DNA of 64,000 bases from Rhodobacter calidifons (GCF_011174775.1 NZ_JAANHS010000007.1:174219-238218), one strand, 5' to 3'. Shown: positions 44,984 to 54,494, numbered from the stretch's first letter. Notes: generated by a model not told the origin, from the letters alone. Made by a program: numbers and translations.

Positions 44984-47086
44984 ATGACCGCTTCCGCAGC
45001 CGAAACAGCCTGGGACCCCTCGCAGCCGATCCTGGAGATCGAGCACCTTTCGATCTCCTTCTTCACCCGCCTGCGCGAAATCCCGGCGGTGATGGATTTC
45101 TCCTGCACGGTCATGCCGGGCGAAGCGATGGGCCTCGTGGGCGAATCCGGCTGCGGCAAGTCCACCGTCGCGCTGGCCGTGATGCGGGAACTGGGCAAGA
45201 CCGGGCGCATCGTTTCCGGCTCGATGAAGTTCAAGGGCCGCGACCTGGCGACGATGGACGACGAGGAGCTGCGCCACATCCGGGGCAGCGAGATCGCGAT
45301 GATCTACCAGGAGCCGATGGCAAGCCTGAACCCCGCGATGAAGATCGGCGCGCAGCTGGCCGAGGTGCCGATGCTGCATTCCGGCATGGCGAAGGACGAG
45401 GCCTGGAAACTGGCCCGCCAGATCGTGGCCGACGTGCGCCTGCCCGACCCTGACCGCATCATCAACGCCTATCCGCACCAGCTTTCGGGCGGCCAGCAGC
45501 AGCGCATCGTCATCGCCATGGCGCTGATGGCCAAGCCGGCGCTGCTGATCCTGGACGAACCCACCACCGCGCTTGACGTCACGGTCGAGGCCGGGATCGT
45601 CGATCTGGTCAAGGAACTGGGCAAGAAATACGGCACCTCGATGCTGTTCATCAGCCACAACCTTGGCCTGGTGATGGATGTCTGCGACCGGATCTGCGTG
45701 ATGTATTCCGGCGAGGCGGTCGAAACCGGCAATGTCACCGAAGTCTTCGACAGGATGCGCCATCCTTACACCCAGGCGCTGTTCCGGTCGATTCCGCTGC
45801 CGGGCGCCGACAAGAACGCCCGGCCCCTGATCAGCATCCCCGGCAACTTCCCCCTGCCCCACGAACGCCCCAAGGGCTGCAACTTCGGCCCGCGCTGCGA
45901 CTATTTCGAAAAGGGCCGCTGCGATGAGACCGATGTGCCGATGAGCCGCGTCCCCGGCGACGACCGTCACGAAAGCCGCTGCCTGCGCTGGCAGGAGATC
46001 GACTGGGACGCGCCCCCCGCCAAGCGCGCGGTGAAGGAGAAGGCCAAGATCGGCGAGGTCGTCCTGAAGATGGAGGACCTGCGCAAGTATTATTCCGTCT
46101 CGACCGGGGCTTTCGGTGGCGGGGCCAGGAAGGTGGTGAAGGCGAACGAAACGCTCAGCTTCGAGGCGCGCGAGGGCGAGACCCTGGCCATCGTGGGCGA
46201 ATCCGGCTGCGGCAAGTCCACCTTCGCCAAGGTGCTGATGGGGCTGGAGACGGCGACCAGCGGCAGCATCATGCTTTTCGACGAAAACGTGCAATCGACG
46301 CCCATCCAGAAGCGCAACACCGACACTGTGTCCCAGGTGCAGATGGTGTTTCAGAACCCCTTCGACACGCTGAACCCCTCGATGACCGTAGGCCGCCAGA
46401 TCATCCGGGCACTGGAGATCTTCAACTACGGCAAGTCCGACGCCGAGCGCCATCAGCGCATGCTGGAACTGCTTGATCTGGTGAAACTGCCCCGCGCCTT
46501 CGCCGACCGGATGCCGCGGCAGCTTTCGGGCGGGCAGAAGCAGCGCGTGGGCATCGCGCGCGCCTTTGCCGGGGGCGCGAAGGTGGTCGTGGCCGACGAA
46601 CCCGTCTCGGCCCTGGATGTCAGCGTTCAGGCCGCTGTCACCGACCTTCTGATGGACATCCAGCGCGAGAACAAGACGACGCTTCTGTTCATCAGCCACG
46701 ACCTGTCCATCGTGCGCTACCTGTCGGACCGGGTGATGGTGATGTATCTTGGCCATGTGGTCGAAATGGGCACCACCGACCAGGTCTTCGCGCCGCCTTA
46801 TCACCCCTATACCGAGGCGCTTCTGTCCGCCGTCCCGATCGCCGACACCAAGGTCACCCGCAAGCGCATCGTGCTGGAAGGCGACATCCCCTCGGCGATG
46901 AACCCGCCGCCGGGCTGCCCGTTCCAGACCCGCTGCCGCTGGAAATCCCAGGTGACCCCGGCGGGCCTCTGCGACCGCGAGGTGCCCCCGGTTCGGGTGC
47001 TGGAGGGTGGACACCATATCAAGTGCCACCTCTCACCTGAGGTGCTGGCGACGATGGAGCCGGTGATCAAGATCGCGGCGGAGTGA
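44984..47086 (+). CDS. ABC transporter ATPase, fused DppD-DppF type
   Basis: A 700-residue protein with two complete ATPase domains. First: GESGCGKST (about residue 52), LSGGQQQR, LLILDEPTTALD. Second: GESGCGKST (about 404), LSGGQKQR, VVVADEPVSALD. Each is followed by the oligopeptide-transporter C-terminal domain with its cysteines (CNFGPRCDYF; GCPFQTRCRW). The fusion gives one polypeptide where Dpp systems often use two. It completes the operon. Confidence 0.95.
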   Translation: MTASAAETAWDPSQPILEIEHLSISFFTRLREIPAVMDFSCTVMPGEAMGLVGESGCGKSTVALAVMRELGKTGRIVSGSMKFKGRDLATMDDEELRHIRGSEIAMIYQEPMASLNPAMKIGAQLAEVPMLHSGMAKDEAWKLARQIVADVRLPDPDRIINAYPHQLSGGQQQRIVIAMALMAKPALLILDEPTTALDVTVEAGIVDLVKELGKKYGTSMLFISHNLGLVMDVCDRICVMYSGEAVETGNVTEVFDRMRHPYTQALFRSIPLPGADKNARPLISIPGNFPLPHERPKGCNFGPRCDYFEKGRCDETDVPMSRVPGDDRHESRCLRWQEIDWDAPPAKRAVKEKAKIGEVVLKMEDLRKYYSVSTGAFGGGARKVVKANETLSFEAREGETLAIVGESGCGKSTFAKVLMGLETATSGSIMLFDENVQSTPIQKRNTDTVSQVQMVFQNPFDTLNPSMTVGRQIIRALEIFNYGKSDAERHQRMLELLDLVKLPRAFADRMPRQLSGGQKQRVGIARAFAGGAKVVVADEPVSALDVSVQAAVTDLLMDIQRENKTTLLFISHDLSIVRYLSDRVMVMYLGHVVEMGTTDQVFAPPYHPYTEALLSAVPIADTKVTRKRIVLEGDIPSAMNPPPGCPFQTRCRWKSQVTPAGLCDREVPPVRVLEGGHHIKCHLSPEVLATMEPVIKIAAE

Positions 47087-47097
47087 AGCAGCCCGCG

Positions 47098-47119
47098 GGA
47101 TGGGCAAGGCTGCCCGTCC
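47098..47119. terminator. Hairpin between the convergent ABC operon and transglycosylase gene
   Basis: GGATGGGC (47098-47105) pairs with GCCCGTCC (47112-47119) with one G-U. It lies between the two stop codons and can act on both strands. There is no U tract, so termination strength is doubtful. Confidence 0.45.
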
Positions 47120-47739
47120 TACCCCAGGATCGCCTTCACGTAATTCTCTGTCTCGGCGTAGGGCGGGATGCCCTTGTGCTGCTCGACCGCGCCCGGCCCG
47201 GCATTGTAGGCCGCCAGAGCCAGTTCCCAGGTGCCGAACCTGTCGAACATCATCCGCAGATAGCGGGCGCCGCCTTCCAGGTTCTGCTCGGCATCATGGA
47301 TGTCCACGCCCAGGATCTTCGCGGTCTCGGGCATCAGCTGCGCAAGGCCGGTAGCGCCCTTGACCGACACCGCGACCGGGTTCCAGCCACTTTCCTGCTG
47401 CACAAGGCGCAGGAACAGGTCCTCTGGCACGCCATGCTTGCGCGCGGCCATCCTGGCAACTTCCAGATAGGCGCCCCTGTAGCTGCCGCGATAGGTCGGG
47501 ATCCCCCTCGCCTCGGCCACATCCTCGCCCTTCTTGTACTTCGGCGTCAGCTTTACCGACCCGCTATACTGCTTGGAAAGCTTCCGGTCGATCAGGTCGG
47601 ACTGCGACTTGAAGATCGCGCTGCGCGACTTGGACGAGCCGGTGATGTTCAGACCTTCGGCCAGCACCACACCCGGCGCGCCCAGCGCCAGAACGGCGAC
47701 CATGATGGTCCGGCCAGCAATCCAAAGTCCGAAATCCAC
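47119..47739 (-). CDS. Lytic transglycosylase, SLT domain
   Basis: A 206-residue exported muramidase-like protein. The N-terminal signal ([17 protein letters not shown]) is followed by a short linker and the SLT fold: [15 protein letters not shown] holds the catalytic Glu, and [30 protein letters not shown] and [20 protein letters not shown] are complete. The start is probably GTG 47739; ATG 47706 also leaves a signal sequence. It is divergent from ssb. Confidence 0.88.
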   Translation of the reverse strand: MDFGLWIAGRTIMVAVLALGAPGVVLAEGLNITGSSKSRSAIFKSQSDLIDRKLSKQYSGSVKLTPKYKKGEDVAEARGIPTYRGSYRGAYLEVARMAARKHGVPEDLFLRLVQQESGWNPVAVSVKGATGLAQLMPETAKILGVDIHDAEQNLEGGARYLRMMFDRFGTWELALAAYNAGPGAVEQHKGIPPYAETENYVKAILG

Positions 47740-47938
47740 CCTCACCCCGCCCGGAGACCCTGCCAAGACCCGCGTGACTATAACCAAGCCGACGGAATTT
47801 TCCAGACGCGAGTTGTCGGGCTTTCCCGACCCCGCCAACCGCGCCCGAGGCCCCGGTTGCAGCCGCCCGGAAGCAAGGTATAGGTTTGTTAACCATCCGC
47901 GGCGAAGCTGCCCCGGAGTGAAGCCAAGGGAGATTCGC

Positions 47939-48463
47939 ATGGCGGGGTCGGTCAACAAGGTCATTCTCATCGGCAACCTCGGCCGCGACCCCGAGGTGCG
48001 CAGTTTCCAGAACGGCGGCAAGGTGGTGAACCTGCGCATCGCCACATCGGAAACCTGGCGTGACCGCAATACGGGCGAACGCAAGGAACGCACCGAATGG
48101 CATTCCGTCGCCATCTTCAACGAGGCGTTGGGCAAGATCGCCGAGCAATATCTGAGGAAGGGCTCGACGGTCTATATCGAGGGTGCGCTGGAAACCCGGA
48201 AGTGGCAGGACCAGTCGGGGCAGGACAGATACACCACCGAAATCGTCCTGCGGCCCTATAACGGCAACCTGACGCTGCTGGGCGGCCGTGGCGAAGGCGG
48301 CGGCATTGGCGGCGGTTACGACGACCGCGGCGGTTATGACGAGGGCGGCCAGGGTGGCGGCTATGGCGGCGGCGCCTCGGGCGGCGGGCGCGGCGGTTTC
48401 GGCGGCGGTGCGCCCTCGGGCGGCGGCGGCCGGTCGGACATGGACGACGAGATCCCGTTCTGA
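47939..48463 (+). CDS. ssb: Single-stranded DNA-binding protein
   Basis: A 174-residue protein. The OB fold is at about residues 5-110 ([52 protein letters not shown]). A Gly-rich linker follows, and it ends DMDDEIPF, the tip that recruits repair proteins. AAGGGAGA precedes ATG 47939. I see no LexA-type box in the 199-bp upstream gap. Confidence 0.97.
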   Translation: MAGSVNKVILIGNLGRDPEVRSFQNGGKVVNLRIATSETWRDRNTGERKERTEWHSVAIFNEALGKIAEQYLRKGSTVYIEGALETRKWQDQSGQDRYTTEIVLRPYNGNLTLLGGRGEGGGIGGGYDDRGGYDEGGQGGGYGGGASGGGRGGFGGGAPSGGGGRSDMDDEIPF

Positions 48464-48554
48464 GCGGACCACACATGCCTGCCGGCAGCACTGGACCTTG
48501 GCCAGCCCATTCCCTATATAATCGGTCAACATCCCGAACCGCCGAGACAGTGCC

Positions 48555-48908
48555 ATGCAGGACCAGACTGAGGGCCAACCGCTGATCAAGCCCTCGACCA
48601 CCGACCATCCGCTCTATCCGCAGATCGTCGAGGCCTGCCGTACGGTCTATGACCCGGAGATCCCGGTGAACATCTTCGACCTCGGCCTGGTCTACACGAT
48701 CGAGATCGGGCAGGAGAACGAGGTGGAGATCACCATGACCCTGACCGCCCCCGGCTGTCCGGTGGCGGGCGAGATGCCGGGCTGGGTCGCCAATGCGGTG
48801 GAACCCTTGCCGGGCGTGAAACAGGTCGATGTCACCATGACCTTCGATCCACCCTGGGGCATGGAGATGATGTCCGACGAGGCGCGGCTGGAACTGGGGT
48901 TCATGTAG
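48555..48908 (+). CDS. sufT: SUF system assembly protein SufT (DUF59/MIP18 family)
   Basis: A 117-residue protein. TVYDPEIPVNIFDLGLVYTI and MTLTAPGCPVAGEMP, with its conserved Cys, are the DUF59 signatures; VDVTMTFDPPWGMEMMSDEA ends the domain. It helps mature Fe-S proteins. The expected neighbour sufA lies 1.6 kb downstream, with two unrelated genes between. Confidence 0.93.
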   Translation: MQDQTEGQPLIKPSTTDHPLYPQIVEACRTVYDPEIPVNIFDLGLVYTIEIGQENEVEITMTLTAPGCPVAGEMPGWVANAVEPLPGVKQVDVTMTFDPPWGMEMMSDEARLELGFM

Positions 48909-48987
48909 GACATCAAGCTTCCAGACTTGATAATGGGTCTTTAAAGGCGTAGAACCTGACATTGAACAGATCAAGGTTCAGGGCCTT

Positions 48988-49671
48988 ATGCGACAGACAC
49001 TTGCCGCAGTAATTACCGGCGACCTAGTTGCGTCCAGCAATCGACCGGTCGGCCTGATCGACGCTGCCATGCGGGCCATTCGCGAAGCCGCGATCACGAT
49101 TGCGGACTGGCACCGCACGCCGACCGATACCCGCTTTACACGCTTTCGGGGCGATGGCTGGCAGATAGTCCTCGCCGAACCTCGCCTTGCCCTGCGCGCC
49201 GCCGTCGTCATCCAGGCCCGGCTGATCGCGCTAGGCATGGAAAGCCGAATCTCGATCGGCGTCGGGACCGTCGACAGCCTCGGCACAACCGATCTTTCGG
49301 ATGCCGCCGGCGAAGCTTTCGCATTGTCCGGACGGGGGTTGGACGGACTGGGCGGCAGCTGGCGCTTTGCCCTCAACAAGACCGAGAGTGCTGAAAGTGA
49401 CCGGATCATACTTGTCGAGGATCAGCTGATTGCCGATCTGCTTGCCGAGCGGATCAGCAAATGGACCGTGGCTCAGGCAGAGGCGGCTGCGCTGCACCTG
49501 TCGTCCCCTGCAAGGGTCAGGACGCTCTTCGAGATTGGACAGGTTCTGAACATCAGTCCTCAGGCGGTGAACGATCGGCTGCGCGGTGCGGGGACTGCGA
49601 CCATTGCATCGGTCCTGCGGCGTTGGGAAGGACTGAAACAAGGTTCGGCCTGGGACGGGGAACGTGACTGA
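48988..49671 (+). CDS. SatD-like protein: nucleotidyl-cyclase-like domain plus C-terminal helix-turn-helix
   Basis: A 227-residue protein. The N-terminal half has AAVITGDLVASSNRP (about residues 7-21), RFRGDGWQIVL (about 52-62) and SRISIGVGTVDSLG (about 86-99), an order like SatD-family proteins and loosely like cyclase/GGDEF folds (Asp near strand 1, GDG hairpin, then IGVG). GEAFALSGRGLDGL follows. The C-terminal segment (VLNISPQAVNDRLRGAG, about 185-201) looks like a helix-turn-helix. Codon use is less GC-extreme than neighbours, with CTA, ATA and AGT. Its end overlaps the DUF3307 gene by 8 bp. No enzymatic activity is established. Confidence 0.75.
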   Translation: MRQTLAAVITGDLVASSNRPVGLIDAAMRAIREAAITIADWHRTPTDTRFTRFRGDGWQIVLAEPRLALRAAVVIQARLIALGMESRISIGVGTVDSLGTTDLSDAAGEAFALSGRGLDGLGGSWRFALNKTESAESDRIILVEDQLIADLLAERISKWTVAQAEAAALHLSSPARVRTLFEIGQVLNISPQAVNDRLRGAGTATIASVLRRWEGLKQGSAWDGERD

Positions 49672-50479
49672 AACCCTCATCGCGCTGCTCTTCGCCCATA
49701 CGCTGGCCGATTTCGTGTTCCAGACCAAACGGATGGTCGCGAATAAGCACAATCCCCTGGCGCTGGGCCTGCACGGAGCGGTCGTGCTGGCAACGGCCAT
49801 CGTCGCGACCGGATCGTTGCACCCGGCGCTGCTGGGTCTGGCCCTGGTGCATGTCGCCATCGACCTGGGCAAGCTTGCGGCAACGCGGCGCCTGCGTCCT
49901 GCCGGCGGCCTTGCCCCCTTCCTCATCGACCAGGCCCTGCACCTGGTCAGCCTCATCGCGCTGACCTTCTGGCTGCCCGGGCTCTGGGCGGCCGGGCTCT
50001 GGGCACCCGGAGCCATTGTGACGGGCGACGATGGCGGCATCCCGGGCACGGGCCTCTGGTCCGAGGCGGACCCGCTGCCGGTCGGCCATATCCCCGCGCT
50101 GATGGTCCTGCTGACCGGCTTCATCCTAGCCACCCGCGCCGGCGGCTTTGCGGTCGGCCTGCTGATGCAGCCCTTTGCAGCCAACCTGCCGGGCGAGACC
50201 GCGGCCGAGGGACTGCCGGGTGCCGGGCGGGTGATCGGGCTGCTGGAGCGCGGGCTGATCTTCGTCCTGGTGCTGATCGGCCAGCCGCAGGGCGTGGGCC
50301 TTCTGATGGCGGCCAAGTCGATCCTGCGCTATGGCGCGTTGAAGGATGACCGGGCGCTGTCCGAATATGTCATCATCGGCACGTTGGCCTCTTTCGGCTG
50401 GGCGCTTGTGGTCGCCTATGCGACCCTGGCCGGGCTTGCCTTGCAACCGCCGCTTGGATTACCGCCCGCGACACCCTAA
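49664..50479 (+). CDS. DUF3307 membrane protein
   Basis: A 271-residue protein with six or seven hydrophobic segments. LIALLFAHTLADFVFQTKRM, LHGAVVLATAIVA, VHVAIDLGKL and FLIDQALHLVSLIA are DUF3307 hallmarks, with conserved His and Asp in the membrane (H-x-x-x-D twice). The C-terminal part adds further helices. The start is GTG 49664, inside the end of the SatD-like gene, so the two are coupled. Function unknown; I recall SatD and DUF3307 genes being adjacent in other phyla. Confidence 0.82.
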   Translation: MTETLIALLFAHTLADFVFQTKRMVANKHNPLALGLHGAVVLATAIVATGSLHPALLGLALVHVAIDLGKLAATRRLRPAGGLAPFLIDQALHLVSLIALTFWLPGLWAAGLWAPGAIVTGDDGGIPGTGLWSEADPLPVGHIPALMVLLTGFILATRAGGFAVGLLMQPFAANLPGETAAEGLPGAGRVIGLLERGLIFVLVLIGQPQGVGLLMAAKSILRYGALKDDRALSEYVIIGTLASFGWALVVAYATLAGLALQPPLGLPPATP

Positions 50480-50504
50480 ACTGATTTTGAAGGAGTTTAC
50501 CGCG

Positions 50505-50864
50505 ATGTTCGGCATACCCGGCAAGGCCGCCGTTACCCTGACCCCCGCCGCCACTGTCCAGATCCGTCGGCTGATGCAGCGCGAGGGCAGTCAGGGCCTG
50601 CGCATCGGCGTGAAGAAGGGCGGCTGCGCCGGCATGGAATACACCATGGAATACGCCACCTCGATCAACCCGCTGGACGAGGTGGTGGAACAGGACGGTG
50701 CCCGGGTGATGATCGCGCCTATGGCGCAGATGTTCCTCATCGGCACCGAGATCGACTATGAGACCGGGCTGATCGAAAGCGGCTTCAAGTTCCGCAACCC
50801 GAATGTGGTCGAATCCTGCGGCTGCGGCGAATCAATCAAGTTCCGCGACACGCCCGGGGCCTGA
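50505..50864 (+). CDS. sufA: Iron-sulfur cluster carrier, IscA/SufA family
   Basis: A 119-residue A-type carrier. The three cluster cysteines are at KGGCAGMEY (Cys41) and ESCGCGES near residues 107-109. LTPAATVQIRRLM and YETGLIESGFKFRNPNV are typical. AAGGAG precedes ATG 50505. It is separated from sufT by the SatD-like/DUF3307 pair. Confidence 0.94.
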   Translation: MFGIPGKAAVTLTPAATVQIRRLMQREGSQGLRIGVKKGGCAGMEYTMEYATSINPLDEVVEQDGARVMIAPMAQMFLIGTEIDYETGLIESGFKFRNPNVVESCGCGESIKFRDTPGA

Positions 50865-50976
50865 GCCGACCCGGGACAGCCGGACGCAGCCCACAAACGC
50901 TGTGTTGCCGATCTGTGGCCTTTTCCTTTCCGGCGCTCCACGCTAGGCGTGTCCGGACTGCACAAGGAACCGACAG

Positions 50977-51720
50977 ATGAAGAAACTCGCCGCCGGAAAC
51001 TGGAAGATGAACGGCACCATGGCCGCGCTGGCCGAAGTGTCCGCCCTTCTGGAGGCGCATCCCGATCCGGCCTGCGAGATGCTGCTCTGCCCGCCCGCGA
51101 CGCTGATCGCCGCCATGGCCGCGCAGGCGCGCGGCACGGCCCTCAAGGTCGGCGCGCAGGATTGCCACCCCAGGCCGAAGGGCGCGCATACCGGTGACAT
51201 CTCGGTCCCGCTTCTGCGCGATGCCGGGGCGACGCATGTCATCGTCGGCCATTCCGAACGCCGCACCGACCATGGCGAAACCGATGCGCTGGTGCGTGCC
51301 AAGGCCGAGGCGGTGGTGGACGGTGGCCTGACTGCCATCGTCTGCATCGGCGAGACCGAGGCCGAGCGGGACTCCGGCAAGACGCTTGCCGTCATCGGCA
51401 CCCAGCTCGACGGGTCGATCCCGGGGGGGGCAACGGCCACAAACCTCGTCGTGGCCTATGAGCCGGTCTGGGCCATCGGCACCGGCCGGACCCCGATGCC
51501 AAGCGAGATCGCCGAGGTGCACGGTTTCCTGCGCGGCCGCCTGCGCGGCCTGATCGGGGGCGAGGCCGAAAAGGTCCGCATCCTGTATGGCGGGTCGGTC
51601 AAACCCTCAAATGCCGCCGACATCTTCGCGATCCCGCATGTCGATGGTGCGCTGGTCGGGGGCGCCAGCCTGAAGGCGGCCGATTTCGGCGCCATCGTCG
51701 CAGCGCTCTCGGCCGCCTGA
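50977..51720 (+). CDS. tpiA: Triosephosphate isomerase
   Basis: A 247-residue TIM barrel. [10 protein letters not shown] holds Asn and Lys, IVGHSERR the catalytic His (about residue 93), and [15 protein letters not shown] the catalytic Glu (about 162) and loop 6. [10 protein letters not shown] closes the phosphate site. The start ATG 50977 is preceded by ACAAGGAAC. It is probably transcribed alone. Confidence 0.97.
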   Translation: MKKLAAGNWKMNGTMAALAEVSALLEAHPDPACEMLLCPPATLIAAMAAQARGTALKVGAQDCHPRPKGAHTGDISVPLLRDAGATHVIVGHSERRTDHGETDALVRAKAEAVVDGGLTAIVCIGETEAERDSGKTLAVIGTQLDGSIPGGATATNLVVAYEPVWAIGTGRTPMPSEIAEVHGFLRGRLRGLIGGEAEKVRILYGGSVKPSNAADIFAIPHVDGALVGGASLKAADFGAIVAALSAA

Positions 51721-51779
51721 CGACATGGCCTGTCGCTGATGGATCAGCCCGGGCCGGTGCCGGGACGTAGCGTGCGCCC

Positions 51780-52709
51780 ATGACCGCAATTTCCCCCGAT
51801 GCGCGCCGGTCACTGCTGGCCGCAAACCTGATCTGCCTTGCCTCGATGGTGGTCTGGGCGGCGGGCCTTCCCGCCGCCGACCTGATCATTCCGCACATGC
51901 CGCCCATCGCCCTGACCGCCGCCCGCACCACACTGGCGGCGCTGGTGCTGCTGCCGGTCTGGATCGCGGCCGAAGGGATCGGGACCGTGACACGCGCCAA
52001 CTGGGTCCGGGGCGCATGGGTGGGCTTTGTCACGCTGGGCCTCGCCTCGTTCTTCGTCATCCTTGCGCTTCAGTTCAACGATCCGGTCACCGTTGCCATC
52101 GTCTCGGCCGCGATGCCCCTGGTCGGCATCCTGCTGGAGTGCTTTGCCGACAAGCGCCCCTTTTCCCGTGCGCTGGCGCTTGGCCTGGCGCTGTCGCTGA
52201 TCGGCGGCCTGATCGCCGTCAGCGGCGCCGAGGGCAAGGTTGATTTCGGTCTGGGCGTCCTTGCCGCGCTTGCCTCGGTGACGCTCTACGCCTGGGGATC
52301 GCGCGAAACCGTCAAGGCCCTGCCCGACCTCTCGCCCCTGGGACGGGTCACGATCACGTTGGCCGGCTGCGCGGCGGTGGCGCTGATCGCGGCGCTGGGC
52401 GACGGGCTGATCCGCGGCAACTGGCCGGACTGGCCCGCCATCGGCCCCGCCGAATTCGGCGGCCTGGCGGTCTTCGGCATCGGCTCGATGGCGGTCAGCC
52501 AGCTGATGTGGATCATCGCGGTCGGCCGCATCGGCATCGGCGCGGCCTCGATGCACATGAATGCGGTGCCCTTTTACGTCATGCTGATGGTGTTCGTCCT
52601 GGGCGGGCCCTGGAACTGGGCCCAGACGCTGGGCGCCATCATCGTGGTGACCGGAGCTCTGATCGCCCAGGGCCTCATCGCCCCCGTCCTGTCTGCCAGA
52701 CCCCGATGA
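51780..52709 (+). CDS. DMT/EamA family transporter
   Basis: A 309-residue protein with about ten transmembrane helices in two EamA repeats (LICLASMVVWAAGLPAADL at the start; LGVLAALASVTLYAWGSRE opening the second). Such proteins usually export small metabolites. ATG 51780 opens close after tpiA (59 bp). Its stop overlaps the start of the P450 gene, which hints at a joint role, but the substrate is unknown. Confidence 0.88.
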   Translation: MTAISPDARRSLLAANLICLASMVVWAAGLPAADLIIPHMPPIALTAARTTLAALVLLPVWIAAEGIGTVTRANWVRGAWVGFVTLGLASFFVILALQFNDPVTVAIVSAAMPLVGILLECFADKRPFSRALALGLALSLIGGLIAVSGAEGKVDFGLGVLAALASVTLYAWGSRETVKALPDLSPLGRVTITLAGCAAVALIAALGDGLIRGNWPDWPAIGPAEFGGLAVFGIGSMAVSQLMWIIAVGRIGIGAASMHMNAVPFYVMLMVFVLGGPWNWAQTLGAIIVVTGALIAQGLIAPVLSARPR

Positions 52710-53884
52710 TGCAAAGCCTCGCCCAGTCCCCGACCGACCCCGCCTTCGTGCAGAACCCCTACCCGTTCTATGAACGCGCCCGCCGGCTTGGCCCCTTCTT
52801 CCGCTGGGAGGACTACGGCCTTGTCTGCACCGGCAACGCCGCCGCCGTGAACGCGATCTTCCGCGACCGCCGCTTCGGGCGCGAGCCGGTGGACCCCCTG
52901 CCGGTCCCGCCCCATCTTGCCCCTTTCTACGCGGTCGAGGCCCATTCGATGCTGGAGCTTGAGCCGCCCCGCCACACCCGGCTGCGCAACCTGGTCCTGC
53001 GCGCCTTCACCTCGCGCCGGATCGCGGGCCTGGCGCCGGACATCGCGCAGCTTGCCGAAGAGCTGATCCGCGCCTTCCCCGACGGCCCCTTCGACCTGCT
53101 GCAAGGCTTCGCCCAGCCCCTGCCCGTCCGCATCATCGCCCGGCTTCTTGGCGTGCCCGAAGAGATGGCTCCCGACCTCCTGCGCTGGTCGAACGCCATG
53201 GTCGGCATGTATCAGGCCGGCCGGACCCGGGCGATGGAGGACCGCGCCGTCGCCGCGACCGAGGCTTTCGTGGCCTTCCTGCGCGGCTATATCGACCAGC
53301 GTCGCGCACGGCCCGCAGATGACCTCATCACCCAGCTCATCGCCGCCGAGATGGAGGGTGAGCGGCTTTCCACCGACGAGCTCATCTCCACCTGCATCCT
53401 GCTCTTGAACGCCGGGCACGAGGCCACCGTCCACACCATCGGCAACGGGGTGAAGACGCTCCTGGAAACCCGGACGCCGCTCTCGGCCCTCGGCCCCGAC
53501 AGCGTGGAAGCGACCGTCGAGGAAATCCTCCGCTTCGATCCCCCCCTGCACATGTTCACGCGCCATGCCTATGAAGAGGTCGAGGTCATGGGCCACACCT
53601 TCCGGCGCGGCGATCAGGTGGGCCTTCTCCTTGCTGCCGCTAACCGCGATCCCGGCCAATGGGACCAGCCCGACCGTTTCATCCCGACCCGTCCCGCAAA
53701 GCCGCATGTCAGCTTCGGCGCGGGCCTGCATTTCTGCGTCGGCGCACCGCTGGCCCGGCTGGAGTTGCAGATCGCGCTGCCGATCCTGTTCCGTCGGCAT
53801 CCGACCCTGAAGCTCGCCGCCAGGCCGGCCTATGCCGACGTCTACCACTTCCACGGCCTAAGCGCGCTGCGCGTCACGACCTGA
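52706..53884 (+). CDS. Cytochrome P450
   Basis: A 392-residue class I bacterial P450. The I-helix has LNAGHEATVHTIGNG (about residue 235), the K-helix EEILR (ExxR, about 272), and the heme loop FGAGLHFCVGAPLARLE with the thiolate Cys near 344. The proximal EPPRHTRLRNLVLRAFT is also present. The usual acid-alcohol pair appears as E-A-T. It needs ferredoxin partners; an FNR is encoded at 57.8 kb but is linked to sulfate genes. Start ATG 52706 overlaps the previous stop. Confidence 0.94.
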   Translation: MMQSLAQSPTDPAFVQNPYPFYERARRLGPFFRWEDYGLVCTGNAAAVNAIFRDRRFGREPVDPLPVPPHLAPFYAVEAHSMLELEPPRHTRLRNLVLRAFTSRRIAGLAPDIAQLAEELIRAFPDGPFDLLQGFAQPLPVRIIARLLGVPEEMAPDLLRWSNAMVGMYQAGRTRAMEDRAVAATEAFVAFLRGYIDQRRARPADDLITQLIAAEMEGERLSTDELISTCILLLNAGHEATVHTIGNGVKTLLETRTPLSALGPDSVEATVEEILRFDPPLHMFTRHAYEEVEVMGHTFRRGDQVGLLLAAANRDPGQWDQPDRFIPTRPAKPHVSFGAGLHFCVGAPLARLELQIALPILFRRHPTLKLAARPAYADVYHFHGLSALRVTT

Positions 53885-53900
53885 CCGCTGCTTGCCCATG

Positions 53901-53936
53901 TCCCAAATACTCCGGGGGTCTGGGGGCAGCGCCCCC
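53901..53936. repeat. Dispersed-type hairpin after the P450 gene
   Basis: The sequence TCCCAAATACTCCGGGGGTC leads into GGGGGC (53922-53927) and GCCCCC (53931-53936). I recall similar AAATA-CCGGGGG-hairpin sequences scattered between genes in this family. It lies between convergent genes and can terminate both. The rest of the gap to 54011 holds nothing I recognise. Confidence 0.5.
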
Positions 53937-54011
53937 CTCGCCCGAGGAGGAGGCGCAGGCCGACGACGAGACAAAGGACTTGCGCGTCAGCGCTCCTTCC
54001 GACAACCGCCG

Positions 54012-54473
54012 TCACAGGGGCAGGACGGTGGTGGACTTGATCTCTTCCATGCTCAGTAGCGCGGTCACGTTGTAGATCTTCACCTCGGAAATCAGCGCCT
54101 GATAGAAGGTGTCGTAGGCCCGCGCATTCTTCACCCGGACCTTCAGGATATAGTCGATATCGCCGGCCAGCCGGTGCGCCTCCAGCACCTCCGGCCGCTC
54201 GCGCAGGGCCTTCAGGAATTTCCGCTGCCACTCGGCCTCATGCTCGCTGGTGCGGATCAGCACGAAAAAGCAGGCCTCCAGCCCCAGCGCCTCGGGGTCG
54301 AGGATCGCCGTGGTGCGGGTGATCACCCCCTGCTCTCGCATCCGCCGGATGCGGTTCCACACCGGCGTCTTGGACGAGCCCACCTTGCGGGCGATTTCGT
54401 CCAGCGACTGCTCGGCATCCTGTTGCAGTTCGGACAGGATTTTCCGGTCCAGATCGTCCAGCGCGGCGGTCAT
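54012..54473 (-). CDS. Lrp/AsnC family transcriptional regulator
   Basis: A 153-residue regulator. The N-terminal helix-turn-helix is LDRKILSELQQDAEQSLDEI with VGSSKTPVWNRIRRM, and the C-terminal effector domain follows (FFVLIRTSEHEAEWQRKFLK, RLAGDIDYILKVRVKN). It is divergent from the sulfate assimilation genes, with three GGAA/TTCC dyads in the gap, so it probably controls them and itself. AGGGGAAATCAGGA precedes ATG 54473. Confidence 0.92.
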   Translation of the reverse strand: MTAALDDLDRKILSELQQDAEQSLDEIARKVGSSKTPVWNRIRRMREQGVITRTTAILDPEALGLEACFFVLIRTSEHEAEWQRKFLKALRERPEVLEAHRLAGDIDYILKVRVKNARAYDTFYQALISEVKIYNVTALLSMEEIKSTTVLPL

Positions 54474-54494
54474 TCCTGATTTCCCCTCATTCCC

